From: JAZGER01 sp036480335 | GTDB taxonomy: Bacteria > Pseudomonadota > Gammaproteobacteria > DSM-19610 | DNA: 20,844 nt | Direction: 5' to 3' | Assembly: GCA_036480335.1 (NCBI GenBank) | Contig: JAZGGH010000024.1 | Span: 1 to 20,844 of the forward strand | Shown: positions 1 through 8,899 of the stretch, in pieces | How positions within the stretch are numbered: the stretch's first letter is position 1 | Layout of the letters: the number at the start of each line of letters is the position of its first letter | Translations under genes and position numbers: made by a program | Notes under the pieces: generated by a model | The model's database searches: none | The model's input: only the letters and a program-made list of their open reading frames with translations | Told to the model about the DNA's origin: nothing

Positions 1-23
1 AAAAAGCCGGATTATCAGAACCC

Positions 24-2477
24 ATGCAAGACGTTTACCAGCCCGCAGAGATTGAAGCACGAACCCAGGCAAACTGGGAGGAAAAAGAGACTTTTCGTGT
101 TCGCGAGGATAGCAGTCGAGAGAAATATTACTGTCTGGCGATGTTTCCCTATCCATCCGGGCAGTTGCACATGGGGCATGTGCGCAATTATACGATCGGT
201 GATGTGATATCCCGTTATCAGCGGATGCTGGGTAAGAATGTGTTGCAGCCAATGGGCTGGGATGCTTTTGGCCTGCCGGCTGAGAATGCGGCGATCAAGA
301 ATAAGGTCGCACCGGCTAAATGGACGCTGGAAAATATCGATTATATGCGTGGCCAGTTGCAACGACTCGGCTTTGGTTACGACTGGCAGCGCGAGCTGGC
401 GACCTGTAATCCTGACTATTATCGCTGGGAACAATGGTTTTTTACCCAGTTGTTCAAAAAAGGCCTGGTGTATAAAAAGACGGCAGTGGTGAACTGGGAT
501 CCGGTCGATCAGACGGTACTGGCGAATGAACAGGTGATTGATGGTAAGGGCTGGCGCTCCGGTGCAACTGTTGAGCGGCGTGAAATTCCCCAGTGGTTTT
601 TGAAGATTACTGATTATGCCGATCAGTTGCTGGATGATCTGGATCAGCTTGATGGCTGGCCTGAGCAGGTGCGTACCATGCAGCGCAACTGGATTGGTCG
701 TTCCCAGGGCGTCGAAATGCAGTTTTTGGTAGAGGGTGAGGATGATCCATTAACGGTCTTTACCACGCGACCGGATACGCTCATGGGTGTGACCTATGTG
801 GCTGTGGCTGCTCAGCATCCATTGGCATTGAAGGCGGCTGAAAGTCGCCCTGAGGTGCAGGCATTTATCGAAACCTGTTCGCACACAAAAGTGGCCGAAG
901 CAGATATGGCGACCATGGAGAAGCAGGGTATTGATACCGGCTTTCGGGCTATTCATCCGATCACGGGTGAAGCAGTACCCGTCTGGTCAGCGAATTTTGT
1001 GTTGATGGAATATGGTTCCGGGGCAGTGATGTCGGTGCCTGCGCATGATCAGCGTGATTATGAATTTGCCAAAGCCTATGGCCTGCCAATTCAGCGCGTC
1101 ATTAACCCCTTGCCGGATGCCGCTGATGTAGATATTAACGAGGCAGCTTTTACCGACACAGGGATACTGGTTAACTCGGGTCAATTTGACGGTTTGAATT
1201 CGCAACAAGCGTTTACTGCGATTGCCGATGCGCTACAGAAACAGGGCAAAGGTAACATAACGATTAATTACCGCCTGCGTGACTGGGGTGTTTCCCGGCA
1301 ACGTTACTGGGGTTGTCCGATACCGATTATTAACTGCCCGGATTGTGGTTCGGTTGCTGTACCTGAGGATCAGTTGCCGGTTGAGTTACCGCGTGATGTG
1401 GTGCTCGAAGGGACCGGTTCGCCGATCAAGAGCGATCGCAGTTTTATCGATGTTAAATGTCCGGATTGCGGTGTTGATGCCGAACGTGAGACGGATACTT
1501 TTGATACCTTCTTTGAGTCTTCCTGGTATTACGCGCGTTTTACCTGCCCGGATAATGATCAGGCCATGCTGGATGAACGTGCAGATCACTGGCTGCCTGT
1601 CGATCAGTATATTGGTGGCATTGAACATGCGGTGCTGCATCTTCTCTATGCGCGCTTTTTTCATAAGCTGATGCGTGATCTGGGGCTGGTGAAAGGTGAT
1701 GAGCCGTTCAAACAATTGTTGACTCAGGGAATGGTCAACAAGGACGGCAGCAAGATGTCCAAGTCAAAGGGCAACACGGTTGACCCGCAGGCATTGATTG
1801 ATCAATATGGCGCTGATACGGTGCGCTTGTTCATCATGTTTGCAGCACCACCTGATCAGTCACTGGAATGGTCGGATAGTGGTGTGGAAGGGCAATCACG
1901 TTTCCTCAAGCGCCTGTGGAAGCTGGTGCATACGCATGTTCAGCAGGGCAGACCGAAGGCGCTGGATATATCTGCACTGAATGATGCACAGAAAGCACTG
2001 CGTCTGAAGCTGCATGAAACCCTGCAAAAAGTCAGCGATGCTATTGGCAGGCGTTTCACTTTTAATACCGCCATCGCAGCGAACATGGAGTTGTTGAATG
2101 AGCTGGGTAAATTCAGTGATGCTTCAGAACAGGGGCTTGCACTGATGCAGGAAGCGCTGGAAAGCGTTACCCTGATGTTGTCACCCATTGTGCCGCACAT
2201 TACTCAGGAATTATGGAATGCGCTGGGTCACGATGAACTGATTGTCGATTATGCCTGGCCACAGGTTGATGAAAGTGCACTGGTCAGAGACAGTATTGAG
2301 CTAACCGTGCAGGTGAATGGTAAATTGCGTGGCCATATTTCGGTGGCGGCAGATGCCAGCAAGGATGTTGTCGAAGCTGCGGCGCTTGCTGAATCCAATG
2401 TGCAACGATTTATCGAAGGTAAGGAAATTCGTAAGGTGATTGTTGTTCCGGGGCGTCTGGTTAATCTGGTTATATGA
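24..2477 (+). CDS. leuS: Leucyl-tRNA synthetase
   Basis: Class I aminoacyl-tRNA synthetase that charges tRNA-Leu with leucine in the cytoplasm. The 817 aa product is somewhat shorter than the 860 aa E. coli enzyme but looks complete. The HIGH-type motif is HMGH at residues 49-52, inside the PYPSG-x-LHMGHVRNYTIGD block. KMSKS lies at 577-581. The inserted CP1 editing domain carries TTRPDT at 247-252, so the editing threonine falls at 252 as in E. coli, and HDQRD follows at about 341-345 with the conserved editing Asp. Two Cys pairs (CPDCG) near residues 440-490 suggest a zinc-binding insertion. The C-terminus ends in the usual RLVNLV. I see no clear Shine-Dalgarno sequence in the 23 bases before ATG, and any promoter lies outside the window. 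The stop overlaps the lptE start by 4 bp (ATGA). Confidence 0.98.
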   Translation: MQDVYQPAEIEARTQANWEEKETFRVREDSSREKYYCLAMFPYPSGQLHMGHVRNYTIGDVISRYQRMLGKNVLQPMGWDAFGLPAENAAIKNKVAPAKWTLENIDYMRGQLQRLGFGYDWQRELATCNPDYYRWEQWFFTQLFKKGLVYKKTAVVNWDPVDQTVLANEQVIDGKGWRSGATVERREIPQWFLKITDYADQLLDDLDQLDGWPEQVRTMQRNWIGRSQGVEMQFLVEGEDDPLTVFTTRPDTLMGVTYVAVAAQHPLALKAAESRPEVQAFIETCSHTKVAEADMATMEKQGIDTGFRAIHPITGEAVPVWSANFVLMEYGSGAVMSVPAHDQRDYEFAKAYGLPIQRVINPLPDAADVDINEAAFTDTGILVNSGQFDGLNSQQAFTAIADALQKQGKGNITINYRLRDWGVSRQRYWGCPIPIINCPDCGSVAVPEDQLPVELPRDVVLEGTGSPIKSDRSFIDVKCPDCGVDAERETDTFDTFFESSWYYARFTCPDNDQAMLDERADHWLPVDQYIGGIEHAVLHLLYARFFHKLMRDLGLVKGDEPFKQLLTQGMVNKDGSKMSKSKGNTVDPQALIDQYGADTVRLFIMFAAPPDQSLEWSDSGVEGQSRFLKRLWKLVHTHVQQGRPKALDISALNDAQKALRLKLHETLQKVSDAIGRRFTFNTAIAANMELLNELGKFSDASEQGLALMQEALESVTLMLSPIVPHITQELWNALGHDELIVDYAWPQVDESALVRDSIELTVQVNGKLRGHISVAADASKDVVEAAALAESNVQRFIEGKEIRKVIVVPGRLVNLVI

Positions 2478-2998
2478 ATATGAATCTAATACGTATTGCG
2501 CTGCTTATTCTAACGGTTTCTATGCTGTTATCTTGCGGATTCCAGTTGCGCGGCAGCCAGCATTTGCCGGCGGTGATGCAAAAAACCTTTGTTAAGGCAG
2601 AGGTGCCTTATTCCAGTATGTCGACGGCGATGCGAAATCAGTTGCAGGCTATTGGTATCGAAGTGCCGAGTATTGATGACAATGCAACTGCGACGATCCA
2701 GATTCTCAGTCATCGCTCGGATCGGCGAGTATTGTCGGTTGGCAGTAGCGGTAAGGCAACCGAGTATGAATTGTTTGAGGAGATCAAATTCCGTTTACTG
2801 GATGCGCAGCAGCGCGAGTTGATAGAGCCGCAGGTGTTGCGGGTGACGCGTGATTATGTGTTTGATGAAACACGTCTACTGGGTAAATTTCAGGAAGCCG
2901 ATCAGATCCGTGAGCAAATGCGAGAGGAACTGGCGCAGCGTGTGCTGAGTCGAATTGAAACCCGCTTACAGCAGAAAAATGGCCCAGATTTACCCTAA
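2474..2998 (+). CDS. lptE: LPS-assembly lipoprotein LptE
   Basis: Outer-membrane lipoprotein that forms the plug of the LptD/LptE translocon, which inserts lipopolysaccharide into the outer leaflet. The 174 aa product starts with a short basic stretch and a hydrophobic helix ending in a lipobox (LLSC), so Cys21 is the predicted lipidated residue. It is followed directly by GFQLRG, the hallmark of the LptE family. The start ATG overlaps the leuS stop in ATGA, and a second in-frame ATG two codons later could also serve. Its last 20 bp overlap the holA start. leuS-lptE-holA is a conserved gammaproteobacterial order and strengthens the call. Confidence 0.93.
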   Translation: MNMNLIRIALLILTVSMLLSCGFQLRGSQHLPAVMQKTFVKAEVPYSSMSTAMRNQLQAIGIEVPSIDDNATATIQILSHRSDRRVLSVGSSGKATEYELFEEIKFRLLDAQQRELIEPQVLRVTRDYVFDETRLLGKFQEADQIREQMREELAQRVLSRIETRLQQKNGPDLP

Positions 2999-4016
2999 CC
3001 AGTTAGACGCTTTGCTGAAGAAGTCACTGGCACCGGTTTATCTGGTGCACGGTGATGAGCTGCTCACACAAATGGAATGCGCTGATGCCATTCGAGCTGA
3101 AGCGCGGTGTCAGGGTTATACTGAGCGACAGGTGTTTAGCGTTGACCGGTCATTCGACTGGAACAGTCTGGCAGCGGAATCTGCGAGCCTCTCCCTGTTT
3201 GCCGAACAGCGCATACTGGAACTGCGCCTGCCGACTGGCAAGGCCGGTACGGAAGGTTCGAAAGTCCTGTATGAATTTATTCAACAGGCCATCCCCGATA
3301 CCTTGTTGCTGGTTATTGCCGGCAAGCTCGATGCTGCTACCAAACGGACAAAATGGTACAAGGCATTTGAACAGACAGGAGTGACGGTTGCCGTTTATCC
3401 GATAGATGCTGAGCGCTTGCCGGCCTGGATAACGCAACGCTTCCAGCAGCGCAAAATGTCGGTAGATGCGGCTGCGGTTGCATTACTGACAGAACGAACA
3501 GAAGGAAACTTACTGGCCTGTACACAAGAAATTGAAAAGCTCTACCTGTTGTATGGTGAAGGCGCTGCGATTAATGCTGATCAGGTTGAAGATTCGGTGA
3601 CCAGTAGCGCGCGTTATACCGTGTATACCCTGGTCGATGCGGCAATGTTGGGGGATATGTCGCGTTGTCAGCAGATATTGCGGGGGCTGGAGGCAGAAGG
3701 CGTGCCAGCGACTTTGGTCCTGTGGGCTCTGAGCCGTGAGATCCATACCTTGCAGAGTATGGCCGCTGATTTGCCGGGCAGTCATCTGAATACCATTCTG
3801 ACATCCTGGCGTGTCTGGGATAAACGCAAGCCACTGGTATCCGCCGCCCTGCAACGGCTTTCCGGGCGACATTTTCCGCATCTGCTTCGCCAGTGTGCAC
3901 AGGCCGAGCGCAGTATCAAGGGTTTTCCGGCGGGCACAGGCTGGAATGAACTGTTACAATTGCTTGCCATGATGACGGCTGTGGGCCGCTTGCCTATGAC
4001 GCCTGATTTAAGCTGA
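2979..4016 (+). CDS. holA: DNA polymerase III subunit delta
   Basis: Delta subunit of the clamp loader, which opens the beta sliding clamp during replication. The N-terminal block LAPVYLVHGDELLTQMECADAIR matches the start of the delta-family domain, and the length of 345 aa is close to the 343 aa of E. coli. The reading frame stays open upstream to an ATG at 2955. I chose ATG 2979 because MAQIYPNQL followed by the LYLV-type strand fits family N-termini, while the extra eight residues do not. The gene overlaps lptE by 20 bp and has only a weak ribosome binding site, so translation coupled to lptE is likely. Divergent sequence is normal for this family; the call rests on the N-terminal pattern, length and position after leuS-lptE. 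Confidence 0.93.
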   Translation: MAQIYPNQLDALLKKSLAPVYLVHGDELLTQMECADAIRAEARCQGYTERQVFSVDRSFDWNSLAAESASLSLFAEQRILELRLPTGKAGTEGSKVLYEFIQQAIPDTLLLVIAGKLDAATKRTKWYKAFEQTGVTVAVYPIDAERLPAWITQRFQQRKMSVDAAAVALLTERTEGNLLACTQEIEKLYLLYGEGAAINADQVEDSVTSSARYTVYTLVDAAMLGDMSRCQQILRGLEAEGVPATLVLWALSREIHTLQSMAADLPGSHLNTILTSWRVWDKRKPLVSAALQRLSGRHFPHLLRQCAQAERSIKGFPAGTGWNELLQLLAMMTAVGRLPMTPDLS

Positions 4017-4057
4017 ATTGAGTCTACAATAACGGTTAACCTGATTGAGATAGAAAC

Positions 4058-5326
4058 ATGACTGAAATTACAGATATTGCGGCCTATATGCAGACTCTGG
4101 GTGTACAGGCACGCGCAGCCGGACGTGCCATGAGTGCTGCTGACTGTGGCACGAAAAATCAGGCGTTACAGGCGATTGCGGATGCTATTTTAGAGCGGCG
4201 CGCGGAACTGGCAAGTGAGAATGAGAAAGACCTTGAGGCCGGTAAACAGCACGGACTGGATGCAGCGCTGCTGGATCGTCTGGCACTGACCAAAGAGCGC
4301 ATTGATAGTATGGCGGAAGGCTTGCGACAGATTGCAACATTGCCTGATCCGGTGGGTGATATTACCGATCTGGCCTACCAGCCTTCCGGTATTCAGGTAG
4401 GACGTATGCGAGTGCCGCTGGGTGTGATCGGTATTATTTATGAATCACGGCCGAATGTAACCGCGGATGCTGCTGGTCTGTGTCTTAAATCCGGCAATGC
4501 CTGTATTTTACGCGGCGGCTCTGAAGCGCTGCATTCGAATCAGGCGATTGCTGCCTGTATCCGTATCGGGCTGGAGAAAGCGGGTTTGCCTGCTGAAGCG
4601 GTGCAAGTGGTAGAAACCACGGATCGTGCTGCCGTCGGCGCATTGCTGACGTTGCAAGAATCGGTCGATGTGATCGTACCGCGAGGTGGCAAGGGCCTGA
4701 TTGAACGGATTATGAAGGAATCGACAATCCCGGTCATCAAGCACCTACACGGTGTTTGCCATACCTACATTGATGATGAGGCAGATTTTGACAAGGCTAT
4801 CAAGATTGCCTATAACGCGAAAACACAGCGTTATGGAACCTGCAACACAATGGAAACTCTACTGGTTGCCAAAGGTATTGCTAACGATATTTTGCCACCC
4901 CTTGCTGACATGTATCATCAGACAGGGGTTGAACTGCGGGGCTGTGAACGCAGTCGGCAGATTGTCAGTAGTATGGTGAATGCTCAGGAATCCGACTGGG
5001 CAGAAGAGTATCTGGCGCCGATTCTGGCTGTGAAAATTGTCGATGATATGGCTGAGGCGATTGATCACATCGAAACATGGGGTTCGCGGCATACTGATGT
5101 GATTGTTAGCGAAAACTTTAGTCGCGCGCGGCAGTTCCTGCGCGAAGTTGATTCGAGTTCGGTTATGGTGAATGCGTCATCTCGCTTTGCTGATGGTTTT
5201 GAGTACGGGCTGGGTGCTGAAATTGGCATCAGTACTGACAAATTACATGCACGTGGACCGGTTGGGCTGGAAGGTTTGACGACACAGAAATTTATTGTGC
5301 TGGGTGATGGCCATATTCGTGGCTAG
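4058..5326 (+). CDS. proA: Gamma-glutamyl phosphate reductase
   Basis: NADPH-dependent reduction of gamma-glutamyl phosphate to glutamate-5-semialdehyde, the second step of proline synthesis. At 422 aa it has the normal length. Family blocks are clear: the PLGVIGIIYESRPNVTADAAGLCLKSGNACILRGGSE region near residues 115-160, the RGGKGLIERI block, and the catalytic cysteine in YGTCNTMETLL (Cys262). The C-terminal VNASSRFADGFEYGLGAEIGISTDKLHARGPVGLEGLT block is complete. A 41 bp gap separates it from holA. TACAAT at 4025-4030 in that gap could be a -10 element, but I see no convincing -35. proB is not in the window. proA followed by nadD, rsfS and rlmH is a known order in Pseudomonas-type genomes. 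Confidence 0.98.
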   Translation: MTEITDIAAYMQTLGVQARAAGRAMSAADCGTKNQALQAIADAILERRAELASENEKDLEAGKQHGLDAALLDRLALTKERIDSMAEGLRQIATLPDPVGDITDLAYQPSGIQVGRMRVPLGVIGIIYESRPNVTADAAGLCLKSGNACILRGGSEALHSNQAIAACIRIGLEKAGLPAEAVQVVETTDRAAVGALLTLQESVDVIVPRGGKGLIERIMKESTIPVIKHLHGVCHTYIDDEADFDKAIKIAYNAKTQRYGTCNTMETLLVAKGIANDILPPLADMYHQTGVELRGCERSRQIVSSMVNAQESDWAEEYLAPILAVKIVDDMAEAIDHIETWGSRHTDVIVSENFSRARQFLREVDSSSVMVNASSRFADGFEYGLGAEIGISTDKLHARGPVGLEGLTTQKFIVLGDGHIRG

Positions 5327-5356
5327 TAGCGATATTCGGCCATTTCAGGAGCAGGT

Positions 5357-5989
5357 ATGATCTGTATTCTGGGGGGCACGTTTGATCCGGTGCATTATGG
5401 TCACCTGCGAACAGCGGTTGAAGTTCAGCAGGCATTAGGTCTTGAAAAACTGTTGTTATTACCGAGTTTTATTCCACCACACCGTGATGAACCGTCGATT
5501 ACCGCCCAGCAGCGACTGGCATTACTCAATTTGGCGATAGCATCGGAACCGGCATTGCAGATTGACCAGCGGGAATTGGATCGTGCCGGGCGTTCCTTTA
5601 TGGTCGACACGCTGGCCTCTTACCGTGAGCAGGCTGGCGATGAGCCTGTTTGTTTGTTGCTGGGATTAGATGCCTTGCTGGGATTGCATCGCTGGCATCA
5701 GTGGGAGAGTATTCCCGAGCTGGCACATCTGCTGGTAATGGAACGGCCAGGCTATGATTTTCCAGACGATGGGCCGATTGCAGCTTTGCTGGATAAGCGG
5801 CAGGTAGAGACCATGCGACCATTATTCCAACAGCCTGCTGGCCTGATTTATACAATGCCGGTAACGCGGCTGGATATTGCATCAACAACAATCAGGCAGT
5901 TATTGGCTGCCGGTATGAATGCACGTTATCTGTTGCCAGATAAGGTGCTTGAGAAAATTAAATCAGAGGGCTGGTATTTGCACCAGTGA
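5357..5989 (+). CDS. nadD: Nicotinate-mononucleotide adenylyltransferase
   Basis: Transfers AMP from ATP to nicotinate mononucleotide to make deamido-NAD, a step in both de novo and salvage NAD synthesis. The 210 aa protein opens with the nucleotidyltransferase motif GGTFDPVHYGHLR, with the HxGH histidines at 13 and 16. It closes with IASTTIRQLLAAG, the counterpart of the ISSTxIR signature, and MNARYLLPDKV. A good Shine-Dalgarno (AGGAG at 5347-5351) stands ahead of the ATG. It is followed 10 bp later by rsfS, its usual partner. Confidence 0.97.
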   Translation: MICILGGTFDPVHYGHLRTAVEVQQALGLEKLLLLPSFIPPHRDEPSITAQQRLALLNLAIASEPALQIDQRELDRAGRSFMVDTLASYREQAGDEPVCLLLGLDALLGLHRWHQWESIPELAHLLVMERPGYDFPDDGPIAALLDKRQVETMRPLFQQPAGLIYTMPVTRLDIASTTIRQLLAAGMNARYLLPDKVLEKIKSEGWYLHQ

Positions 5990-5999
5990 AGAGTAAAAG

Positions 6000-6350
6000 A
6001 TGGTAGAAAATGAAATGCGTCATATTGTTATCGGTGCGCTGGAAGACCTGAAAGCTGTCGATGTTATTGAGCTGGATGTGAGTGACAAGACATCAGTTAC
6101 TGATCTGATGGTCATTGCTAGTGGCACCTCAACCCGGCATGTGAAATCGCTTGCTGATGCTGTTGTTATGGCAAGTAAGAAACACAAAATTCAGCCATTG
6201 GGTATTGAGGGTGATAGGGAAGGGGAGTGGGTGTTGGTGGATCTCGGAGATATTGTTGTGCATGTCATGCAGCCTGCCATTCGTGAACACTATGCACTGG
6301 AGAAACTCTGGTCGGTGACAGAAGCAAGCAGGAAACAAACTCAACCCTGA
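6000..6350 (+). CDS. rsfS: Ribosomal silencing factor RsfS
   Basis: Binds ribosomal protein L14 (uL14) and blocks joining of the 30S and 50S subunits, lowering translation during starvation. The 116 aa product shows the family core SVTDLMVIASGTSTRHVKSLADAV and then GDREGEWVLVDLGDIVVHVMQPAIREHYALEKLW. GAAGAG six bases before ATG 6000 supports that start; a second in-frame ATG at 6015 is less well placed. It lies between nadD and rlmH, the standard arrangement, with gaps of 10 and 14 bp that indicate one transcript. Confidence 0.96.
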   Translation: MVENEMRHIVIGALEDLKAVDVIELDVSDKTSVTDLMVIASGTSTRHVKSLADAVVMASKKHKIQPLGIEGDREGEWVLVDLGDIVVHVMQPAIREHYALEKLWSVTEASRKQTQP

Positions 6351-6364
6351 CCAGGGAATAGAAA

Positions 6365-6835
6365 ATGCAAATTCGGCTGGTTGCTGTAGGGACAAAAATG
6401 CCTGCCTGGGTGACGGCGGGGTATCAGGAGTATGCGCGACGTATGCCGCGTGAATGTCATCTTGAGTTGCAGGAAATACAACCAGCGCAACGTTCTCGCA
6501 ATTCAGCTATCAAGCGGGTGATTGAGGATGAGGGGCGGCGTATCCTCAAGGCTGTCCCGGCAAGTCACCGGGTTATTGCTCTGGATGTTGGCGGGCGGAG
6601 CCTGTCGACCGAACAGTTGGCTACAAACATGGATGGCTGGCTTGCCGGTGGCACGGATATCAGTCTGCTAATCGGCGGTCCAGACGGGTTGGCGCAGAGC
6701 TGTCTGGACCGGGCTGCTCAGCGTTGGTCATTATCTGCGCTAACATTACCCCATCCCCTGGTCAGGGTAGTGGTGGCTGAACAATTGTATCGCGCCTGGA
6801 CTATCCTGAAAAATCACCCCTATCATCGCTCATGA
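6365..6835 (+). CDS. rlmH: 23S rRNA pseudouridine-1915 N3-methyltransferase
   Basis: SPOUT-fold methyltransferase that methylates pseudouridine 1915 in helix 69 of 23S rRNA on the assembled 70S ribosome, using S-adenosylmethionine. At 156 aa it matches the E. coli length of 155. The SAM-binding knot is visible as SLLIGGPDGL, followed by SLSALTLPHPLVRVVVAEQLYRAWTI and the C-terminal NHPYHR that is diagnostic of the family. AGGGA precedes the ATG at a suitable distance. Its stop codon overlaps the maf start by 4 bp. Confidence 0.97.
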   Translation: MQIRLVAVGTKMPAWVTAGYQEYARRMPRECHLELQEIQPAQRSRNSAIKRVIEDEGRRILKAVPASHRVIALDVGGRSLSTEQLATNMDGWLAGGTDISLLIGGPDGLAQSCLDRAAQRWSLSALTLPHPLVRVVVAEQLYRAWTILKNHPYHRS

Positions 6836-7407
6836 ATGAACAGCTGTTACTTGCTTCGGCCTCCCCACGACGCGCTGAATTGCTGCAACAGATAGGTCTA
6901 CGTTTCCGGAAAATGGCCGTGGATATCGATGAAACACCCAAAATGAATGAATCACCTGTCGATTTGGTCACCAGACTGGCCCTGGAAAAGGCTGTTGCGG
7001 GTTATTCCAGACAGAAAAAAGGGCTTGAGTTACCGGCACTTGGGGCCGATACCATGATCGTAATCAATGGTAAGATACTCGGCAAGCCGAGCAGCAAAGA
7101 GGACGCGCTGGCGATGTTGTCATTGTTGTCAGGTTGCCGTCATCAGGTATTCAGTGCTGTCGCAATGGTGGATGCTGGCAGGCGGCAAGTTGAGCTTTGC
7201 CAGACGAAAGTCTGGTTTAGAACTTTAACACGGCAGGATGGTCTCGATTATTGGGCCACGGGTGAGCCGGTTGATAAGGCGGGTGGTTATGCGATACAGG
7301 GACGGGCTGCCACATTTATTGAGCGTATTGAGGGCAGCTATTCCGGGGTCATGGGGTTGCCATTATTTGAAACAGCCCGATTGCTTCGGTTATTTTTACG
7401 CTATTAA
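6832..7407 (+). CDS. maf: Maf-family nucleotide pyrophosphatase (YhdE type)
   Basis: Maf/HAM1-fold enzyme. The YhdE branch hydrolyses dTTP and UTP to the monophosphates, cleaning the nucleotide pool and possibly slowing division. The 191 aa sequence has the N-terminal LLASASPRRAELLQQIGL block, the catalytic aspartate loop in ALGADTMIVINGKILGKP, LSGCRHQVFSAVA, and EPVDKAGGYAIQG with GSYSGVMGLPL. The DKAGxYxIQG block favours the YhdE branch over YceF. It overlaps rlmH by 4 bp and is followed 15 bp later by rng. maf-rng is a conserved pair in gammaproteobacteria, usually after mreBCD, which is absent here. Confidence 0.94.
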   Translation: MNEQLLLASASPRRAELLQQIGLRFRKMAVDIDETPKMNESPVDLVTRLALEKAVAGYSRQKKGLELPALGADTMIVINGKILGKPSSKEDALAMLSLLSGCRHQVFSAVAMVDAGRRQVELCQTKVWFRTLTRQDGLDYWATGEPVDKAGGYAIQGRAATFIERIEGSYSGVMGLPLFETARLLRLFLRY

Positions 7408-7422
7408 CAGAGGCTTCCTGAG

Positions 7423-8883
7423 TTGAGTATAGAACTGCTTGTTAACGTAACACCGCGTGAAACACGTGTGGCCATTGTTGAAAATGGCGTATTGCAGGAA
7501 GTGATAATCGAGCGGGCTCGTCGCCGTGGACTTGTCGGTAATATCTACAAGGGTGTTGTCAGTCGGGTATTGCCAGGTATGCAGGCGGCGTTCATTGATA
7601 TTGGTCTGGACCGTGCCGCTTTCCTGCATGCTTCAGATGTGATCGCAGAGAAAAAAACGACACAGAGTGATCCCGGCGAAGATTTGATCAGCCGTTTACT
7701 GCATGAAGGGCAGCGTTTGCTGGTGCAGGTGATCAAGGATCCCCTGGGCACAAAAGGTGCCCGCCTGACGACGCATATTACTATCCCTTCACGCTATCTA
7801 GTCTTCATGCCAGATACAAAAAATGTAGGGGTTTCCCAGCGTATTGAGGAAGAAAAAGAGCGTGAACGTTTGCGCCAGTTTATCCTCGAAGCGGAAGAAG
7901 ATTCACCGCATGGTGTCATTATACGCACGGCGGCTGAAGGCGTTGATGAAGAGGCTATTTTATCAGATTACTTTTTTCTTAATCGCTTATGGACTTCTGT
8001 GAGAAAACGTTCAGGAGAAGTGAAGCCTGGGTCTGCAGTGCATGAAGATTTGCCGCTGGTGCTGCGTGTATTGCGCGATATAACTGATCAGGAAGTGGAT
8101 AAAATGCGCATTGATTCGCGCGAAACCTATGAGCGTATTGAGAAATTCGTCTCTCAGTTCACACCAGAATTGAAAGGCAAGCTGGAATACTATCCGGGTG
8201 AGCGTCCAATTTTTGATATCTACAGTACCGAAGATGAAATTCAGAAAGCGCTAGAAAAAAAGGTGCAATTGAAATCGGGTGGCTATCTGATTATTGATCA
8301 AACTGAAGCGATGACAACGATTGATGTGAATACAGGCGGTTATGTCGGGCATCGAAATCTTGAAGAAACCATTTACAAAACCAATCTCGAAGCAGCGCAG
8401 GCAATTGTTCGGCAACTGCGCTTGCGCAATCTGGGGGGCATGATCATTATCGATTTTATCGATATGCAGGTGGAAGAACATAAACGCCAGGTATTGCGCG
8501 CACTGGAAAAAAGTATTGAACGCGATCATGCCAAATGCCAGATCAGTGAAATATCGAGACTTGGGCTGGTACAGATGACGCGTAAAAGGACCAGGGAAAG
8601 TCTTGAGCATATTTTATGTGAGGCTTGTCCAACTTGCGGTGGTCGTGCTTCTGTGAAGACTGCAGAAACTGTCTGTTATGAGTTATTCCGGGAAATTATG
8701 CGTGAAGCGCGCCAGTTTGATACAGGTCAGTTACTGGTTTTGGCTTCACAGGAAGTGATTGATATGTTGCTGGATGAAGAGTCAACCAGTCTTGCAGAAC
8801 TGGAAGACTTTATTCAAAAACCTATTAGGCTTCAGGTCGAGTCGCTATATACCCAGGAACAGTTCGACGTTGTATTAACATGA
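7423..8883 (+). CDS. rng: Ribonuclease G
   Basis: Endoribonuclease of the RNase E/G family that matures the 5' end of 16S rRNA and degrades some mRNAs. The 486 aa length fits RNase G (489 in E. coli) and rules out full-length RNase E. The N-terminus SIELLVNVTPRETRVAIVENG matches E. coli RNase G. An S1-type RNA-binding domain follows (NIYKGVVSRVLPGMQAAFIDIGL). Catalytic magnesium ligands are D301 (TIDVNTGG) and D344 (IIDFIDM), spaced exactly as D303 and D346 in RNase E. The zinc-link cysteines C402 and C405 are present (CPTC). The start is TTG, with AGAGG at 7409-7413 as ribosome binding site; no ATG or GTG is available nearby. Confidence 0.97.
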   Translation: MSIELLVNVTPRETRVAIVENGVLQEVIIERARRRGLVGNIYKGVVSRVLPGMQAAFIDIGLDRAAFLHASDVIAEKKTTQSDPGEDLISRLLHEGQRLLVQVIKDPLGTKGARLTTHITIPSRYLVFMPDTKNVGVSQRIEEEKERERLRQFILEAEEDSPHGVIIRTAAEGVDEEAILSDYFFLNRLWTSVRKRSGEVKPGSAVHEDLPLVLRVLRDITDQEVDKMRIDSRETYERIEKFVSQFTPELKGKLEYYPGERPIFDIYSTEDEIQKALEKKVQLKSGGYLIIDQTEAMTTIDVNTGGYVGHRNLEETIYKTNLEAAQAIVRQLRLRNLGGMIIIDFIDMQVEEHKRQVLRALEKSIERDHAKCQISEISRLGLVQMTRKRTRESLEHILCEACPTCGGRASVKTAETVCYELFREIMREARQFDTGQLLVLASQEVIDMLLDEESTSLAELEDFIQKPIRLQVESLYTQEQFDVVLT

Positions 8884-8899
8884 CGTTTCAGTAATAACG

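Noticed and set aside
2955..2978. Upstream start for holA giving eight more residues
   Set aside because: The extension lies wholly inside lptE, and family proteins start near MAQIYPNQL.
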